A stretch of DNA of 64,000 nt, taken from the NCBI GenBank assembly GCA_946406115.1, contig OX291547.1, positions 10,669,001-10,733,000 of the forward strand. Reading direction: 5' to 3'. This document shows positions 24,661 to 36,575 of the stretch, piece after piece (the first letter of the stretch is position 1; every line of letters begins with the position of its first letter). The position numbers and the translations under genes were made by a program. The notes under the pieces were generated by a model, which ran no database searches, was not told the origin of the DNA, and saw only the letters and a list, made by a program, of their open reading frames with translations. This stretch comes from Apoda limacodes (Eukaryota > Arthropoda > Insecta > Lepidoptera > Limacodidae).

Positions 24661-25145
24661 GGCCTAACATGAATCATTTCTGTAGCGATATTCATTATAT
24701 TTCAAGTAGTACATAAACATACAAATATATGTTTAACAATATAGTTAATATTAATATTTTGTAGATTAACTATATTCAAAGAAAAATAAACATAACATGC
24801 TATGCATATTCGTAAGTAAAATATTGAATGGCAGGCCTATGTATGATTATTAACTAGTTTAGACTTTAATATACTCAATAATTCAAAAAAATACTGATAC
24901 TATGAGTTTAAACATTTCTCTTTTGATTAAAATAAAATTATCTGTAGATCGAATTGTTTTTAAAAAAAATTGTTCACGCTAGGCCAGATCTGTGCAATGC
25001 TCTTTCTTTGAATGGCGTCGCGTATCTGTTATCTTTGGACCGGTTCATGTCTTCGCCAGTGAATTGGAACGTTGGCACTCTTTAAGCATCCAACAACATA
25101 CACGCAGTTTGGCCTCACAACTTATAGCGAACTAACTTGCAAGCC

Positions 25146-27985
25146 ATGAAAATACATTCTGTGATTTTTTTAACAGTGATTTTAGCTAAAGCTTATTCAA
25201 AAACCAGTGAAATTAGTAAGGACCTAATTACAACATTCTCCGTTAATTACTAAAAAGAAATATGTCATAATCTCATATTTATTACAGTTTTCAACTCCGT
25301 TAAAAATGAAACAGGAAGAAATTTGTACGAGTATCAAGTACCAAATAGTTCCCTATTATTGTTAGATCGAATGAATTTAAGAAAACTCCGGTCAATTTCG
25401 GACTATGCAAGAAAAAGAAAACAAAATGTTGCAGCGGCGAACTCTACGGAATCATCTTCATCTTCGTCATTAAGACCTTGCTCTTGTTCTCTGGGCGTCT
25501 GCAAATGCTGTACAGGATTTTTGTTAGATTTGTTTAGTCAGAAAGCTTGTGTGAGAATCACATACATTCCGGGAGATTTTGCTTTTGATGTAGCTATGAC
25601 AATGAATGATCGTGTTCTTTATGAGAATTCTGTATCAGGTATTTACTTATTTGTTTTATTCGTCTTTTTAATTTTTGGTTATTTTTTTCTTGCAATTATA
25701 TCTTAGCTTTGATCATTATTTTTCAGGGAAGAATCCTAAGCCTATGTGTATAAGTCCACCACGAATGACGAATTTGAACGTATGTGCAAAGTTCTATAAT
25801 GTGTTTTTCCCGGGCCGCAACTTTCACTTTTGTTTGGCGATGACTGGACAGTGGCGATCGACGCAATTATTCAATTTAGCTTTCGACTGCTTGAGGTTCG
25901 TAAACAATGATATATTAGGTGCGTTTTGTTGACTGCTTCAATGCGTTTAATATCATAATCCTTCCAAGTTAAAAAGACATAAATCCTGTATAACACAGTA
26001 CAAATCCTGGTTAATTCTCTTTGGTAGGATTACCGCATTTGTACATTATGTCAGTCAACAAAACGCCACTATTGTTATCTCAATGTTTTTAAATAAATGT
26101 ATTTTAAGTAGCTACACGTTTTTTTTCTTCATTGACTATTAAGAAGAAATACGTGTAGCTACTTAAAATAAATAACAGAATTTTATTGATTTGTGGTAAA
26201 TTGCGTATATTTCTAAATTTTTTGTAGAGATAACATAGATAAACAGCTTATATATTATGAAAGCATAGAACTTCATAACGCAACAAAAAAAATATCTGGC
26301 TTAAAATTATTTGCCATTACAATTATGCCTTGTCCATTTTCTTGTCAGTCACAGGGCTGTGTGTCACACTCTGTCGTGTTTTTACCCACGACGCGACGAC
26401 GGCACGGAGAAGCGAGAATGCGTTTAGGGTGAGAGATGTTTGTTTGTTTGTGATAACCAATGTTGCCACTTATCTCCAAAACTAATAGTTCGATTTTGAT
26501 GCGGTTCTCAGTAATGGGTTCGTGGTTGATTGGTGCTGGTTCTAAGATGGGTGTTACAGTGGTTTCTCACCAGGAGGCGCTGCAGTTAGCATTTGTTTGT
26601 GCAAACCAATGTTTTATCTACAAAACTTCTTGTCCGATTTTCAGTTATGGGTCCGTAGTTGATTAGTGATGTTACTTATATAGGTGTTACGATGGTAACT
26701 TAGCAGAAGGCGCTGCAGTAAACATTTTTCCTTCGTAAAAATGAGTTGCCGAGTTGGATCGTCCTGTCTGTTTGAAACTTTGCAGTAATATTCAGTTACA
26801 GTCAGTTTACACCTCAATACTATAAATTGGCAACTTTAAGCTGATCTGATGAGAAGAGGCCAAGAGGTGGACACTGGAACTTCAATGGCTAGTAGCAAAC
26901 CCTTCGTGATTTGGGCTCGTTAGATTGGTTTTTATTCATTGTACGTAATGATATGGAGTTGTAATAAAGTATCGGGCAAAGTGTAGTTGTAAATATGTAT
27001 ACATCATATATTATCACTATGAAATAAACTATGTAGATATATACATAATACGTGCATATCTATATAGTTTATTTCTCATGCTCTCTAAAAAGTCTAAAAT
27101 AAAAAACAAAATTAAACACTTTGAATAACCCTCGTCGGTTAAAACGTAGTTGAAAAACATTTAATTAATTTAAAAAACCCTGACTTAACCAGATTATGTA
27201 ACGTAAGATAATAAACGTAAAAGCTTTTTATATAAGTTGATCTCTCGCGAACTCGGTCATATAAACAATGAATTATCAGTTTTCATAGCACTTCCTTACG
27301 TGCCTAGTTTTTTCTCCAAGATATACTTAGACGTGGCATATTCAATAACATATTCCCAAAGATTATGCATCAGGTGCTGCCATCTCTGTTTCAAATTTCA
27401 ACTAAAATGCAGATATCCTGTGTTACATTATGTCGTCGTTAAACCTCTTCAATTATTATATTTACGTTACTATAAAACTGCAAAAATTTAGTTCATTTAA
27501 TGGCAGCCCCGGCGGATGTTGGCGGATAATCTAGAAACAGCCACATAGTTCATCCACAAAGAATATCTTAGTGGTAGCCGATATGGTTTAGAATCTGGAA
27601 ACAGCCGCTTAGTTCATCCACATATTATATCTTAAGGGTAGTTGTTATGGTCGAGAATGTGAAAGCAGCCACAAAGTATATTATCTTGTGATCCAAAGTT
27701 TGAGCTACTTCTGGCAGCACCTATCGAATGGTTTTTATTTTCTGGACTTAACCAGGTCTCTAAAAGGTACCTACATAATTGTTTTTATATTACAGCTTAT
27801 TTCAATTTTACAAACGTTTCAGGATGGGTGCAAATGGCATTGCCGTGTTGAAACCTGAAGATAGTGGAGGAATTGTGATACCAAACCCATTAGGAGGAGT
27901 AGATGCTGTTATAGACCAAGGTGAAGATGACATTGAAGACTATGATGACGCCGTGAGGTCACTGTTTGATTTATTTGACAAATAA
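25146..27985 (+). CDS. Secreted Cys-rich DUF4773-like protein (paralog 3)
   Basis: Four exons, 25146-25215, 25288-25638, 25727-25895 and 27823-27985, GT-AG, phases 1, 1 and 2, giving 250 residues. The signal peptide is MKIHSVIFLTVILAKAYS. A basic stretch (KRKQ) and a Ser run precede CxCx4CxCC at residues 88-98 (CSCSLGVCKCC). A further cysteine is at QKAC in exon 2, and four more are in exon 3 (PMCISPP ... VCAKFY ... FCLAM ... DCL). The C-terminal exon is acidic (GEDDIEDYDD) and ends in a short amphipathic segment AVRSLFDLFDK. Exon 1 (70 nt) matches paralog 4 and exon 3 (169 nt) matches paralog 2 in length. Intron 3 carries MITE-like and tandem repeats. Function unknown; predicted extracellular. 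Confidence 0.9.
25919..26069. mobile_element. MITE-like element with 17-bp inverted ends
   Basis: The left end GTGCGTTTTGTTGACTG and the right end CAGTCAACAAAACGCCAC are inverted repeats with one base added, about 115 bp apart. No ORF. No convincing target duplication. Lies in intron 3 of paralog 3, only 24 bases past its splice donor. Confidence 0.6.
26100..26170. repeat. Perfect 20-bp hairpin
   Basis: TATTTTAAGTAGCTACACGT at 26100-26119 is inverted at 26151-26170, with a 31-base loop. Could fold as a stem-loop in the intron transcript, or be a tiny palindromic MITE. Confidence 0.75.
26460..26720 (+). repeat. Two diverged tandem copies, about 130-160 bp
   Basis: Both copies share the order 'ccgatttt...agt-atgggt', 'gt-gttgatt', 'ggtgttac' and 'aggcgctgcagt'; the second starts near 26620. 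Intron 3 of paralog 3. Confidence 0.55.
27525..27680 (+). repeat. Tandem repeat, about 64-66 bp, 2.3 copies
   Basis: 'gaaacagcc-c-tagttcatcc' recurs at about 64-66-bp spacing, followed by 'atatctta-tggtag'. Ends about 140 bases before the last exon of paralog 3. Confidence 0.6.
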
Positions 27986-28958
27986 ATGTCATTAATCTAT
28001 GATGTGGAAAAGTTCGAAGACAAAATATCCATTAATATTAAGTTATTTATTTTAATTTTAAAATGTTTTTTGAGTTTCAAAATGGTTTTTTTTTTCAAAC
28101 TCTAGAACCTTCGTAATAGTATTAGAATATAAACGTGTTTGAATAGAATTATAATATCTGTTTTGGAATCTCCAATTTTATTAAAAAAAGATGGCCTGAA
28201 ATTTTGATGGAAATAATTTAAATCAATGGTTACATTATTATTGCAGACAATATTGTTAAATAACTATAACTTAATAATATAAATGTGGAATAATTTTACG
28301 TAAAAGGGAAATTTTCATTTTATATTCAGAGTGGTCAAGAAATGGGACGAAGACGAAATTTTTTATCTTTTACTGATGAACCCCTTACTACGTTATATTT
28401 CCGAGAATTGATAAAATACATTTTGGTTCTTATGTTTGATGACAACGCAACGGAGACTTAGACTATAAAAAGATAATAAACAACATTACCTATACCTACA
28501 TCTCACTGAGATTAGATTTCGAATCTAAGTTAGTCTAAGCCACTCAAGCTAAGTTAGTGTTTTATGTGATTTTTTTAAATAAATATTAAAAATAATAGTC
28601 CCATAAACCACTAAACATGACAAAATAACTGATAATTTTATTACAATAATAGAAACTTTACGAGCGAATCGGAACCATTTCTCCAGTGGAAGGAACGAGA
28701 GAGTCGAAGAGCCTTATCCGTGAAATTAAAAATCGCAGTTATGCAGTAAACGCCGGTATTCGTACGCCCGTATCGCTGCGCAGGAGTTTCACCGTAGAAA
28801 GTCCCGCAAGCTGGCAGCGGTCGCGCACGGCATATTGCATACAAATTGTGTAAATTGAACCTTTACTATTAGTATTACAGGCGTTACCAACGCACAGTCA
28901 TTCGTATGTTATCCCTTGAGACCAGCTACTGAGTTATTGACTAATAATTATTGTGAAA
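27986..28958. other. Short intergenic stretch between paralogs 3 and 4
   Basis: AT-rich 3' flank of paralog 3, then the presumed promoter region of paralog 4. I see no ORF or repeat. The initiator-like 'cacagtcatt' at about 28890 lies some 60 bases before the start codon and could be the transcription start. Confidence 0.4.
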
Positions 28959-31900
28959 ATGAAAAGGACGAAAAATTTTGTGATTTTGACTTTAGTGTTT
29001 TGTTTTGTGACTTATTCAAGTAGTTCCGGTAAGTGTATGTACAAATATATTATGTATCATCTAATATCAGGTGCAGTCAGTGCTTTGATTTTTTTTCGAG
29101 ATAAACGACACAGATTTTTTTTTTACAGGGAATACGAAACGCTTTGAGCGAAATGTTTTCGAAAGTGTCAGACCTGAAGATGTTATGGATGTCTCGGACT
29201 TTTCTATATACTATGAAATATCGACCAACAAGGTAATTTAAACAGCTTTTATAACATGGTTAGGTTAGGAACATTCGTTGTGAAGAAATATGGGGAGACC
29301 TACATTCAGCAGTGGACGTCTTCCAGGAAAACGAACGAACAAACGACTTACTTATATTTTATTTGCATACAGAATGTTTTCGTGTAGACTGCAAACTAGC
29401 TTTTTACAGTTTAAGAGGCAAACGTCAGAAAATGACTTGTTTTTAGGAAATGTTAAACAAAAGGCTTTATGTACCATTTAGATACACCTAAAGGGTATCT
29501 ACGTATAGTCACAAATGGGTCAAAATACTTTTTGAGGGCTATGAAAACGTCCCTTGTAAATTTTAACGCTTATTTTTTAACTTATTGGGATAATCTTCAA
29601 AAAACATATTATTTTCTAATTCAGTGACTTTTATCGAAATATTTGGGCTAAAAAAAACTACGGTTTGGTAACACGGTAAAACACGTCAATCTTTATTTTC
29701 AACCTAAAGACCATATACTGATTTTAATGCAAATATCCAAACCTCAATTTATATTTATATTAATAGAGTACGAAGTTTGCAAAAGTTTTATATCGGGACC
29801 CACGAATTAGCCAAAAAGAGAGCCCCCAACGCGCATATACATTTGTCATGTATTTGACATAACTGTCGGAACAAGACGAATGACAGTCGCGGACGTGTGT
29901 TGAACCGGTTTTTAATACAGTTGAGAAAAATAAATAAATAGTTATATTTTGTCATTCTTACTAAGTAGTTACATGTAGTTTCGTCATGTCTATCCGCCCA
30001 TCTGTCACAGCCTTATAATTCCGCCGTCTTTGCGTCAATTCTGATGGAATTTTTTGCAGGCAGATGTTTTTGTTGAACTGCCATACAGATTAATGAAATT
30101 ATAAAATATTTGTTTAAAAGGAGGCCTACATACATTGAACTAAGGGATGAAAAAACTTTAAAAGTTGATTTTATATTTTATCTCTTAGATTTATATTGTC
30201 TTGAAATGTCTCTAATTTTTATACCGGATTTCTAAAAATCACGATTATAGGACTTTATGAATAATTCAAACGAAAATTGGTTTGAACAAAATCGATTCAT
30301 AAGTTTTTCAAGAATCCGCAATAATACTCATTTTCTGAACCACTTACTTAATGCGGGTACGACATTACTAAATAACAAATTAGTACGTTGAATTAAATAT
30401 ATATATATATATATTAACAAAGAAATAAACAAAACTTCATGTTTCAGTTTTTTTTTTAATTTGTGGTATGTGTCTGTAATGTGTTGTGTAATCAAAATAT
30501 TAGTATTTTTAATTTATGGTATGTGTCTGTAATGTGTTGTGAAATCAAAATATTTGTATTTTTAATTTATGGTATGTGTCTGTAATGTGTTGTGTAATCA
30601 AAATATTAGTATTTTTAATTTATGGAATGTGTCTGTAATGTGTTGTGTAATCAAAATATTAGTATTTTATTGTTTACAAGTCTATTATTTTTTTTCCGCT
30701 TCATGCTCATTTTGGAAAAAACACTATGTTCAAACATACAATGTCTGTCGGTCTGTTCCATCTTTAAATTAGAAAACTATTAGAAGGTTTACGTCGGGGT
30801 TCCTAAAAAAAGTATAGTAAATTAGAGTAACGTGTTTCTTCCAGATGATAACAAAGATGATGCCCCGGCCGTGGTACAAGCCCGGTTGGCTGCTGAGGCT
30901 TCCGTTCAATGGGGGACCGTGCAAGTGCAATCAATTGCAGTGTTTATGCTGCGCTGGAATAAGAGTGCAATCTCTCCATTTTGACAGACAAAGTAAGATA
31001 TTTAACAATCAATTGATGTAAAAGTACAGGATTCGATAATTTTTAAGTGGATCTTAGCGATAAACATGACAAGTTTCTGTAACATAAGGTTCGGCTGTAT
31101 TTGGTGTCCAGGACCCTGGTAGAGCTGTCAAAGCCCGGTCCAAGGATCTGAGTTTCAAATATCGGATGTGCCGCAAAACTCCTAGGTTGAATGAAAGTTA
31201 TGTAAGATCAAAATATTTTGTGCTCATTCTCTTTTTGTTGCAGCTTGCGCCATCCTCAATTACGACCCAAACAATTCTTTCATAGACATGGAAGTGAAAA
31301 TGAATAACGACCGCATATACAACAACTCATTTTCAGGTACCTACAAAGATGTTTCGTCTTAGATTCGCATGGCTAATAAACCGAGGGTTTTGTGTAAAAT
31401 GGAACTTACAATCCATTGAATAGGCACATGAGCTTATTAGGCCACAATCAACGGAGCCGCCTTTCTTTACAAACAATAGCTTAAATTTGAAAATTAGATA
31501 CCTAGTTGTGTTGTGATTTTCTCAGATTTTTAGAAAGCATGGTTGAAGAAAAATTACCTAAGGGACCTTCATTGCAAATTTGAAGACCTTTTGAATCCAA
31601 AGACAAGGGAGCTTATTCAAGGGTCTTATACAACTAGGTCTTTTCTCTCGAGACCCGCGTATACTTATACGCATACATACTTACTTGTTATAGTACTTAC
31701 TTGCATACATTTACTCTCGAATTCCGGAGTATGGCGTTGGTACTCGAGAGTGTTCCACATAAGCTAAAAAAAACTTCCCTGAATTCTATGTATAGAGAGC
31801 TCCCTTATTTTTTTAATTTTTATTCAATTACAAATCTGTATGGCAGTTTACGAAAGACACCCTCCCAAAATAAATGGAAGGACGGTAGACTATAAACGTG

Positions 31901-34900
31901 TGACAAACAGACGAATGGGCGCACATGACAAAACTGTAAGGGTTCCGTCTTTGCCCTTAGCTACGGAACCCTAAAAACAACTAGTCTATCTATATATGAA
32001 GTTGAGTCTTTACAATATCAATATATATATATATGTCATTATCTCTTCTCTAATTTTTAATCTTGTTCTAATAATGTCTATTTTAGTTACCGTTATGATA
32101 GTACCTACTTAGCTACCTACATTTTACATTTCACTCGATTTACGGTAAAATATTCAAATTCAATTAAATCACCGTATCGTGTGGCCCACTTCCCCAGACA
32201 GATCTCAACAAAGCTATATACCAACCAATACCTATTATTTATTAATTTAAGCTGAGGGGTTTCGAATTTACCTTGTGTCTTAAGTGGCGGAGGTTCAAAT
32301 TTTTTTTTCATTACTTAAGTACATTATTCACACCACTGTCATTCGGTGAAGGTAAACAGTGTGAGGAAACCTGTCTACAATCAGTACTCGGCCCGCATGT
32401 GGACATTGGCACAAATAATCCTCGGTGTCCGACCCTAAAAATTAGTCGCTTTTGGCCAAGGGGTTTTGATTTCACCGAAGGTTGAGTGGCGTAGGTTTGA
32501 GCCCGGCGTGGACCAAAAAGTCTTTTTCTCTTTTTCTAAATTTCCCAAGTACATTAATCATTGCAGTGGTGAATTCGGTAAAGGAAAACATCGTAAGGAA
32601 ACCAGCATAAGTCAAAATAAAGTCGTTAGCAATCCACACTAGGCCGACGTGTGGACTATGGCCCAAATCTGAGGGTACGTATGCGGCTGAAAAGACAGAG
32701 ATAAGAGTTAAGGAAAACATATTTCTTCATTTTAATTCCTTAACTTGTGTTTCTCTTTTCTGATCTAATACTTACTTGCACGTTATTTCATCATCAAAGT
32801 ATATATCCATCATCAGCGCGTGATTTATCACGGCCGACTCGTTACCCGGGCTTCGTTGTTGGGGCTCCGACCTACCCTCAGCTTTGGTGCGGGCCACTTA
32901 AGACAAATATATATGAAATATAATAATATAACATACTAGCACAGCACTTATCATTAAAGGGGTGGTCAGAGACGTCCATGCTTGTAACATTGGCGTTTCG
33001 CCGATGGTAATCCGTCCCACAAACGTGATAGGTGGTAAGCCTATCGCCGTGCCGGAGCCAGAGTCGAGACAACTTTAAAATTTACATAAGTGATAACAAT
33101 ATTGGTAGTCTCTTACCGGGAATCGAACCCAGGACCTTTTACATGGTAGCCGCACGCTTTACCACCTTTTTTTGCTATTACTTTTATTATTTGATCATCG
33201 ATCAGTCACATTATTGACTTTACTACCTATTACCCACAGTTTAACCAGCGATTATAAATAGCCTACAGGTATCCGAAATTCAAAGGCTACGTGCACATTT
33301 AAATAAATCTTGACTTGAAGGATTCTTAAGTAACAGTCACCACTAAACCTATCCTTTAAATTTCTGATCCAGTGTTCCGTACACAATTCTTAAAATGGCT
33401 ATATAAAATTACTTCAGTGTCACTTTGTCTTCTCGGCCTCCGTCTGCATGTACCTACTCGTAAACACAGCTGTACCTCCATCTGTCTGTCACAGTAAATT
33501 TCTTCCGATACCTATGTAACGTAAGAAGTAAAACAGAAATGCATAATTATATTGGCACATGTTTGTGTTGTAAAGCTTGACATTTCCTAATCCACGAGTT
33601 AAATAAGTAACTTTGTAAACAGTCCCTTGAAATCATAGCTAAGTATACCTAAATACTCCCTAAGAACTACTAGAATTCTAAACATTTTTCGATCAGATAT
33701 AATACTGCAATACGAATGCTTTTTTCATGAGCTTTGCGGCCCACTGTTGCAACTTTCTTTATGCAGATTTGACATTTGACATACCTTATCCATTTAGGAT
33801 TAAATACTAAATTTTAACAAAAGAACTTGTTTTTTCATTTCAGCAAGGAACCCTCCACCATTTTGTATACCAATCATAGTGCCGTACTTGCCGCCAGGCC
33901 TTTTTGACTTCTGTATGCGACTGTTTGATATTTCTGTCGTAGACCAGAAGTTACATGTCTGTTTGGATATGGACACAAGGATTGACAAAGCACCGGTGTT
34001 GGTTAGTTAATTTTACACTAATAGTTAAAAAAGCCAAGTCTAGTGGATAAGTGCGTTATAAAACCGATTTTTTATACGGAGCAAATTAAAGAGTAGATTT
34101 GGAACGCTCACCACCAGGTTTTACTGCCAATTTTATTTTTAGGATTCCGTAGCTCAAAAGAGAAAATGGAACCCTTAAAGGATCACTAATTATCCGTCAG
34201 TCGGTCTGTTGGTCTTTCTGTTTTTTATAGCACTTAGGTGGCAAACAACCCTGCCAACCAAACAACCGCCTTATGTTAAGCGGTATGAAAATGATACAAT
34301 AATAATAATATAATTACTTCTTTCTTAAAAAACCCCATACTTTAGTCCTTAGAATAAACCTTGCCTTTAACACCGCACTGTACGCATACGTGTACTGACG
34401 TACTAGGGTGTAATCGATATATCAACCCTAATACATAAGCGGTAGAACACACACAGTGAGGCAATGTCTCTTCTCAGACGTGAGGGGGTGTGAGTTTGGG
34501 CTCGTCGACCGTTTCCATAGCTCGTCGTTGAACCAACTCAAAGGGCAAAGCTGGTAACCAGGTGCTCCCACAGATGACAGCAGAACTCCATGTGGGGTCG
34601 GACTTGCAACTTATAAAACAGCAACCATTACCTTGGGGCTGAGTAATGTCTGATATCGGTCTGTCAAGACTAGGACCGAAACATATGGAGACAATTCGTG
34701 CGCTCTAAAATAAAACCAAATGACCACGATCCTTAGTCATGAGGAACCGACTGCAGAGACATGTACCTGCCGTATACAACTTTTTAAAAGTTAACTTAAC
34801 CGGGCGATAATTACTTAGTCACCTGATTCTTCTTTTTTCTTTCTCCACAACTACAATCTTAGACCGTAACGATAAAATCTAGATTAATTTTATTTTCTGT

Positions 34901-35118
34901 AGATTCTCCACTTCGACTGCATGGACATGGGATTCAGTGGGATCGGTCTTTCTAAACCCGGCGGCAACGGGAACAACACGTCGAACGCCAATATCGATGC
35001 ACAAGAGACACAAGCCGCAGCAGATATCTACGACCCAGTCACTGAAGATGACAGTCAGGCGGAACCCATTGTCCAATTCCTAGTCAATAATGATACAATA
35101 AATGTATATAGAAAATAA
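28959..35118 (+). CDS. Secreted Cys-rich DUF4773-like protein (paralog 4)
   Basis: Six coding exons, 28959-29028, 29129-29232, 30845-30992, 31244-31336, 33844-34001 and 34903-35118, GT-AG introns, continuous frame of 262 residues. The signal peptide is MKRTKNFVILTLVFCFVTYS. A Trp/Pro-rich segment (RPWYKPGW) precedes CxCx4CxCC at residues 84-94 (CKCNQLQCLCC). The later cysteines lie in exons 4 (TCAILNY), 5 (PFCIPIIV, DFCMRL, HVCLDMD) and 6 (FDCMD). The tail is Gly/Asn- then Asp/Glu-rich. It keeps an intron between the CxCC motif and the next cysteine, as in paralog 1; paralogs 2 and 3 have none there. Its larger introns contain SINEs and a minisatellite. Function unknown; predicted extracellular. 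Confidence 0.9.
29285..29325 (+). repeat. LINE 3'-end fragment ('cagcagtggacgtc')
   Basis: The short string 'gcagtggacgtcttccagg' is the signature of lepidopteran RTE-type LINE 3' ends. Fragment only, in intron 2 of paralog 4. Confidence 0.4.
30397..30414. repeat. (AT)n microsatellite
   Basis: About nine uninterrupted AT dinucleotides. Confidence 0.8.
30452..30672 (+). repeat. 53-bp minisatellite, about 4.2 copies
   Basis: The unit contains 'tatggtatgtgtctgtaatg' and 'tgttgtgtaatcaaaatatt' and repeats four times with only a handful of substitutions, so it is young. Intron 2 of paralog 4, ending about 170 bases before exon 3. Confidence 0.9.
32245..32440 (+). repeat. tRNA-headed SINE copy
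   Basis: B-box-like 'ggcggaggttcaaat', then 'attcggtgaaggtaaacagt', 'gaggaaacctg' and 'cccgcatgtggac', in the same order as the SINE beginning at 32465. Intron of paralog 4. Confidence 0.6.
32465..32700 (+). repeat. tRNA-headed SINE copy
   Basis: 'gagtggcgtaggtttgagcc' (B box), 'gtgaattcggtaaaggaaaa', 'gtaaggaaaccagcataagt' and 'tgtggactatggcccaaat' mark head, body and 3' module. Lies directly after another copy in the same orientation. Confidence 0.7.
32826..32895 (-). repeat. SINE 3' fragment, reverse
   Basis: 'gttgttggggctccgaccta' and 'ccctcagctttggtgcgggc' match the corresponding part of the SINE at 22648-22957. Confidence 0.5.
33100..33175 (-). repeat. tRNA-derived SINE head, reverse
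   Basis: The reverse complement reads 'ggtggtaaagcgtgcggcta' then 'aaggtcctgggttcgattcc' and 'cggtaagagac', a tRNA-like A and B box pair shared with 22008-22076. No matching acceptor stem. Confidence 0.55.
34138..34345 (+). repeat. Composite of two repeat fragments
   Basis: 34138-34215 is a piece of the 'ggttccgtacc' family (gattccgtagctcaaaag, ccgtcagtcggtctg). 34215-34345 is a partial 'ggcaaacaagc' copy (ggtggcaaacaaccctgcc, ttatgttaagcggt). Last intron of paralog 4. Confidence 0.5.
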
Positions 35119-35179
35119 TTATGAATTTATTAATAATTCACTTAACACACCTACATATTTGTGCACTTGGATCTTCATA

Positions 35180-35425
35180 CAGGTCGGTGGTGGCCTAGGG
35201 GTTTTGTTTTCAACTTGCGTACTGTGGGGCAGAGGTTCAAGCCCGGCGTGTGCCAATAAGTCTTTTTTGAGAGTAAACCTGCATAGATCAAAAAGTAAAG
35301 ACGTATTTGAAGCCCACCATGCGGAATGCCATGCAATGCAAATCTCCCTTGCCCAAATTGACGGTAGGCCGTGCCCGAATAGTGGGGATGTATGAGGCTG
35401 GAAAGAAGATCCACAAGATCTACAT
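35180..35425 (+). repeat. tRNA-headed SINE copy downstream of paralog 4
   Basis: 'ggtcggtggtggcctagggg' (A-box region), 'ggcagaggttcaagcccggc' (B box) and the shared 3' module with 'aatgccatgcaatg' and 'ccgtgcccgaatagtgggga'. Starts about 60 bases past the stop codon, so it may lie in the 3' UTR. Confidence 0.65.
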
Positions 35426-35488
35426 GAAAACAAAAGGCCGCGTAGTTCTGTCAATATATTTTGAAGTTAAACTAGGATAAGACTTTTA

Positions 35489-35494
35489 AATAAA
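35489..35494 (+). terminator. Candidate polyadenylation signal for paralog 4
   Basis: First AATAAA after the stop codon, 371 bases downstream and past a SINE. Positional evidence only. Confidence 0.35.
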
Positions 35495-35699
35495 ACTTAC
35501 AAAATCGAATTTAATTTGATGCAACGCCTTTACGTAAAGTTTTAAAATGAAACGCTTCTGGCGCAAAAAGTACGGCGAAGTAGTACTTGACTAGAGAAAA
35601 AGTGTGATGGTATATACGATGGTGCATAGTTATCGTACTATTGCGTACTTCCTCATTTTTTATCGAAGATTTGATGAGATTCAGATAATTCCTACAGAA

Positions 35700-36240
35700 C
35701 TTAGGTTGGTAGGTAGGTCATTTATTTCTCATTTAAAATTACATTATGTCATTAAAATAATACATAATCAATTCACAAAAAGATAACAAAAGAAATACAA
35801 AAAGGCTTAGAAATATAAGCCTATAGAAATATAAGATAAAACATCAACGATTAAAAGTAAACATGTAAATAGAATCAATATTCAGTCAAAGATTTCACAA
35901 TGTCAAAACAGAAACAAACATAAATAAAAATCAATAAAAAAGTCAAACAAATATTAAAAATGTCAAACGTGTTCACTGTATTCTTTGACAGAATACAGTG
36001 ATTGAGCCAGTAAAAGCTCTTTTAGCCGGCGACCAAATTTTTGATCCGAGAGTTCGTTTTTTAGGTCGACGGGGAGGTGTTCATAATAAGCTGGGCCTAT
36101 GACTCGCGGACTTTTATCCAGCAGCGCGAGCCGTCGTGGCACACGTTGTAGGCGCCCCGTTTGACGACTCACTCTGCCTGTAACACTGATGCGTGTTTAT
36201 GTTGCGTCGTGTGTACTTAGAAACCTCGCCTCGCTAAGTT
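35700..36240 (-). pseudogene. Non-LTR retrotransposon ORF2 C-terminal remnant
   Basis: The minus-strand frame at 35963-36172 encodes SPRVIGPAYYEHLPVDLKNE followed by a basic LKELLL stretch and YSVKEYSEHV. This is the conserved C-terminal motif of Jockey/CR1-type ORF2 (…GP..(Y/W)N.LP……FK..LK..LL…Y), similar to the end of the element at 49465 (FYNKIPEHVVNLPSNKFK). Sequence below 35960 would be its 3' UTR. Truncated and dead. Confidence 0.65.
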
Positions 36241-36497
36241 TCGTCAGATGTTTTTTTTTAGCAAGCGTTAAATAACTATTTTTTAGTATAACCAGTGGTT
36301 CTATAGGTAGTAGGTACCTCGAGTAAGACGCGAATTCATCGTTTACTGGTTCCTCTAGATAAAATTAAACCAAGCGTATTTCATTGAGATATATTAAAAA
36401 AATAAAAGTATAAAGATATCTTAACAAGTAATGCAACAAAGATCAGATCTTGCGCAACTTTATCACAGACTACCTTTAAAATAATCGAGTTCATAGT

Positions 36498-36575
36498 TCA
36501 CAGCCACGGTTCCCAACCGGTGCGCGTGACAGCCAGCAGTTGTGGAGCCGTACTCTGTCGCAGTAAGCTGCTCAC
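36498..36575 (-). other. FATC domain exon and stop codon of the PIKK gene
   Basis: Encodes 25 residues, VSSLLRQSTAP…TRTGWEPWL, then TGA. The pattern of an aliphatic/Gln helix then GW-x-P-W at the extreme C-terminus is diagnostic of FATC; GWEPW is the DNA-PKcs version. Acceptor TAG at 36576-36578. Confidence 0.9.

Larger units (their letters stand above)
21982..25145. other. Intergenic region with nested retroelements
   Basis: Between paralogs 2 and 3. Holds a tRNA-like SINE head (22008-22076), a LINE fragment split by a SINE (22492-23355), a T-run (23881-23899) and a reverse 'ggcaaacaagc' repeat (24490-24660). No host gene seen. Confidence 0.6.
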
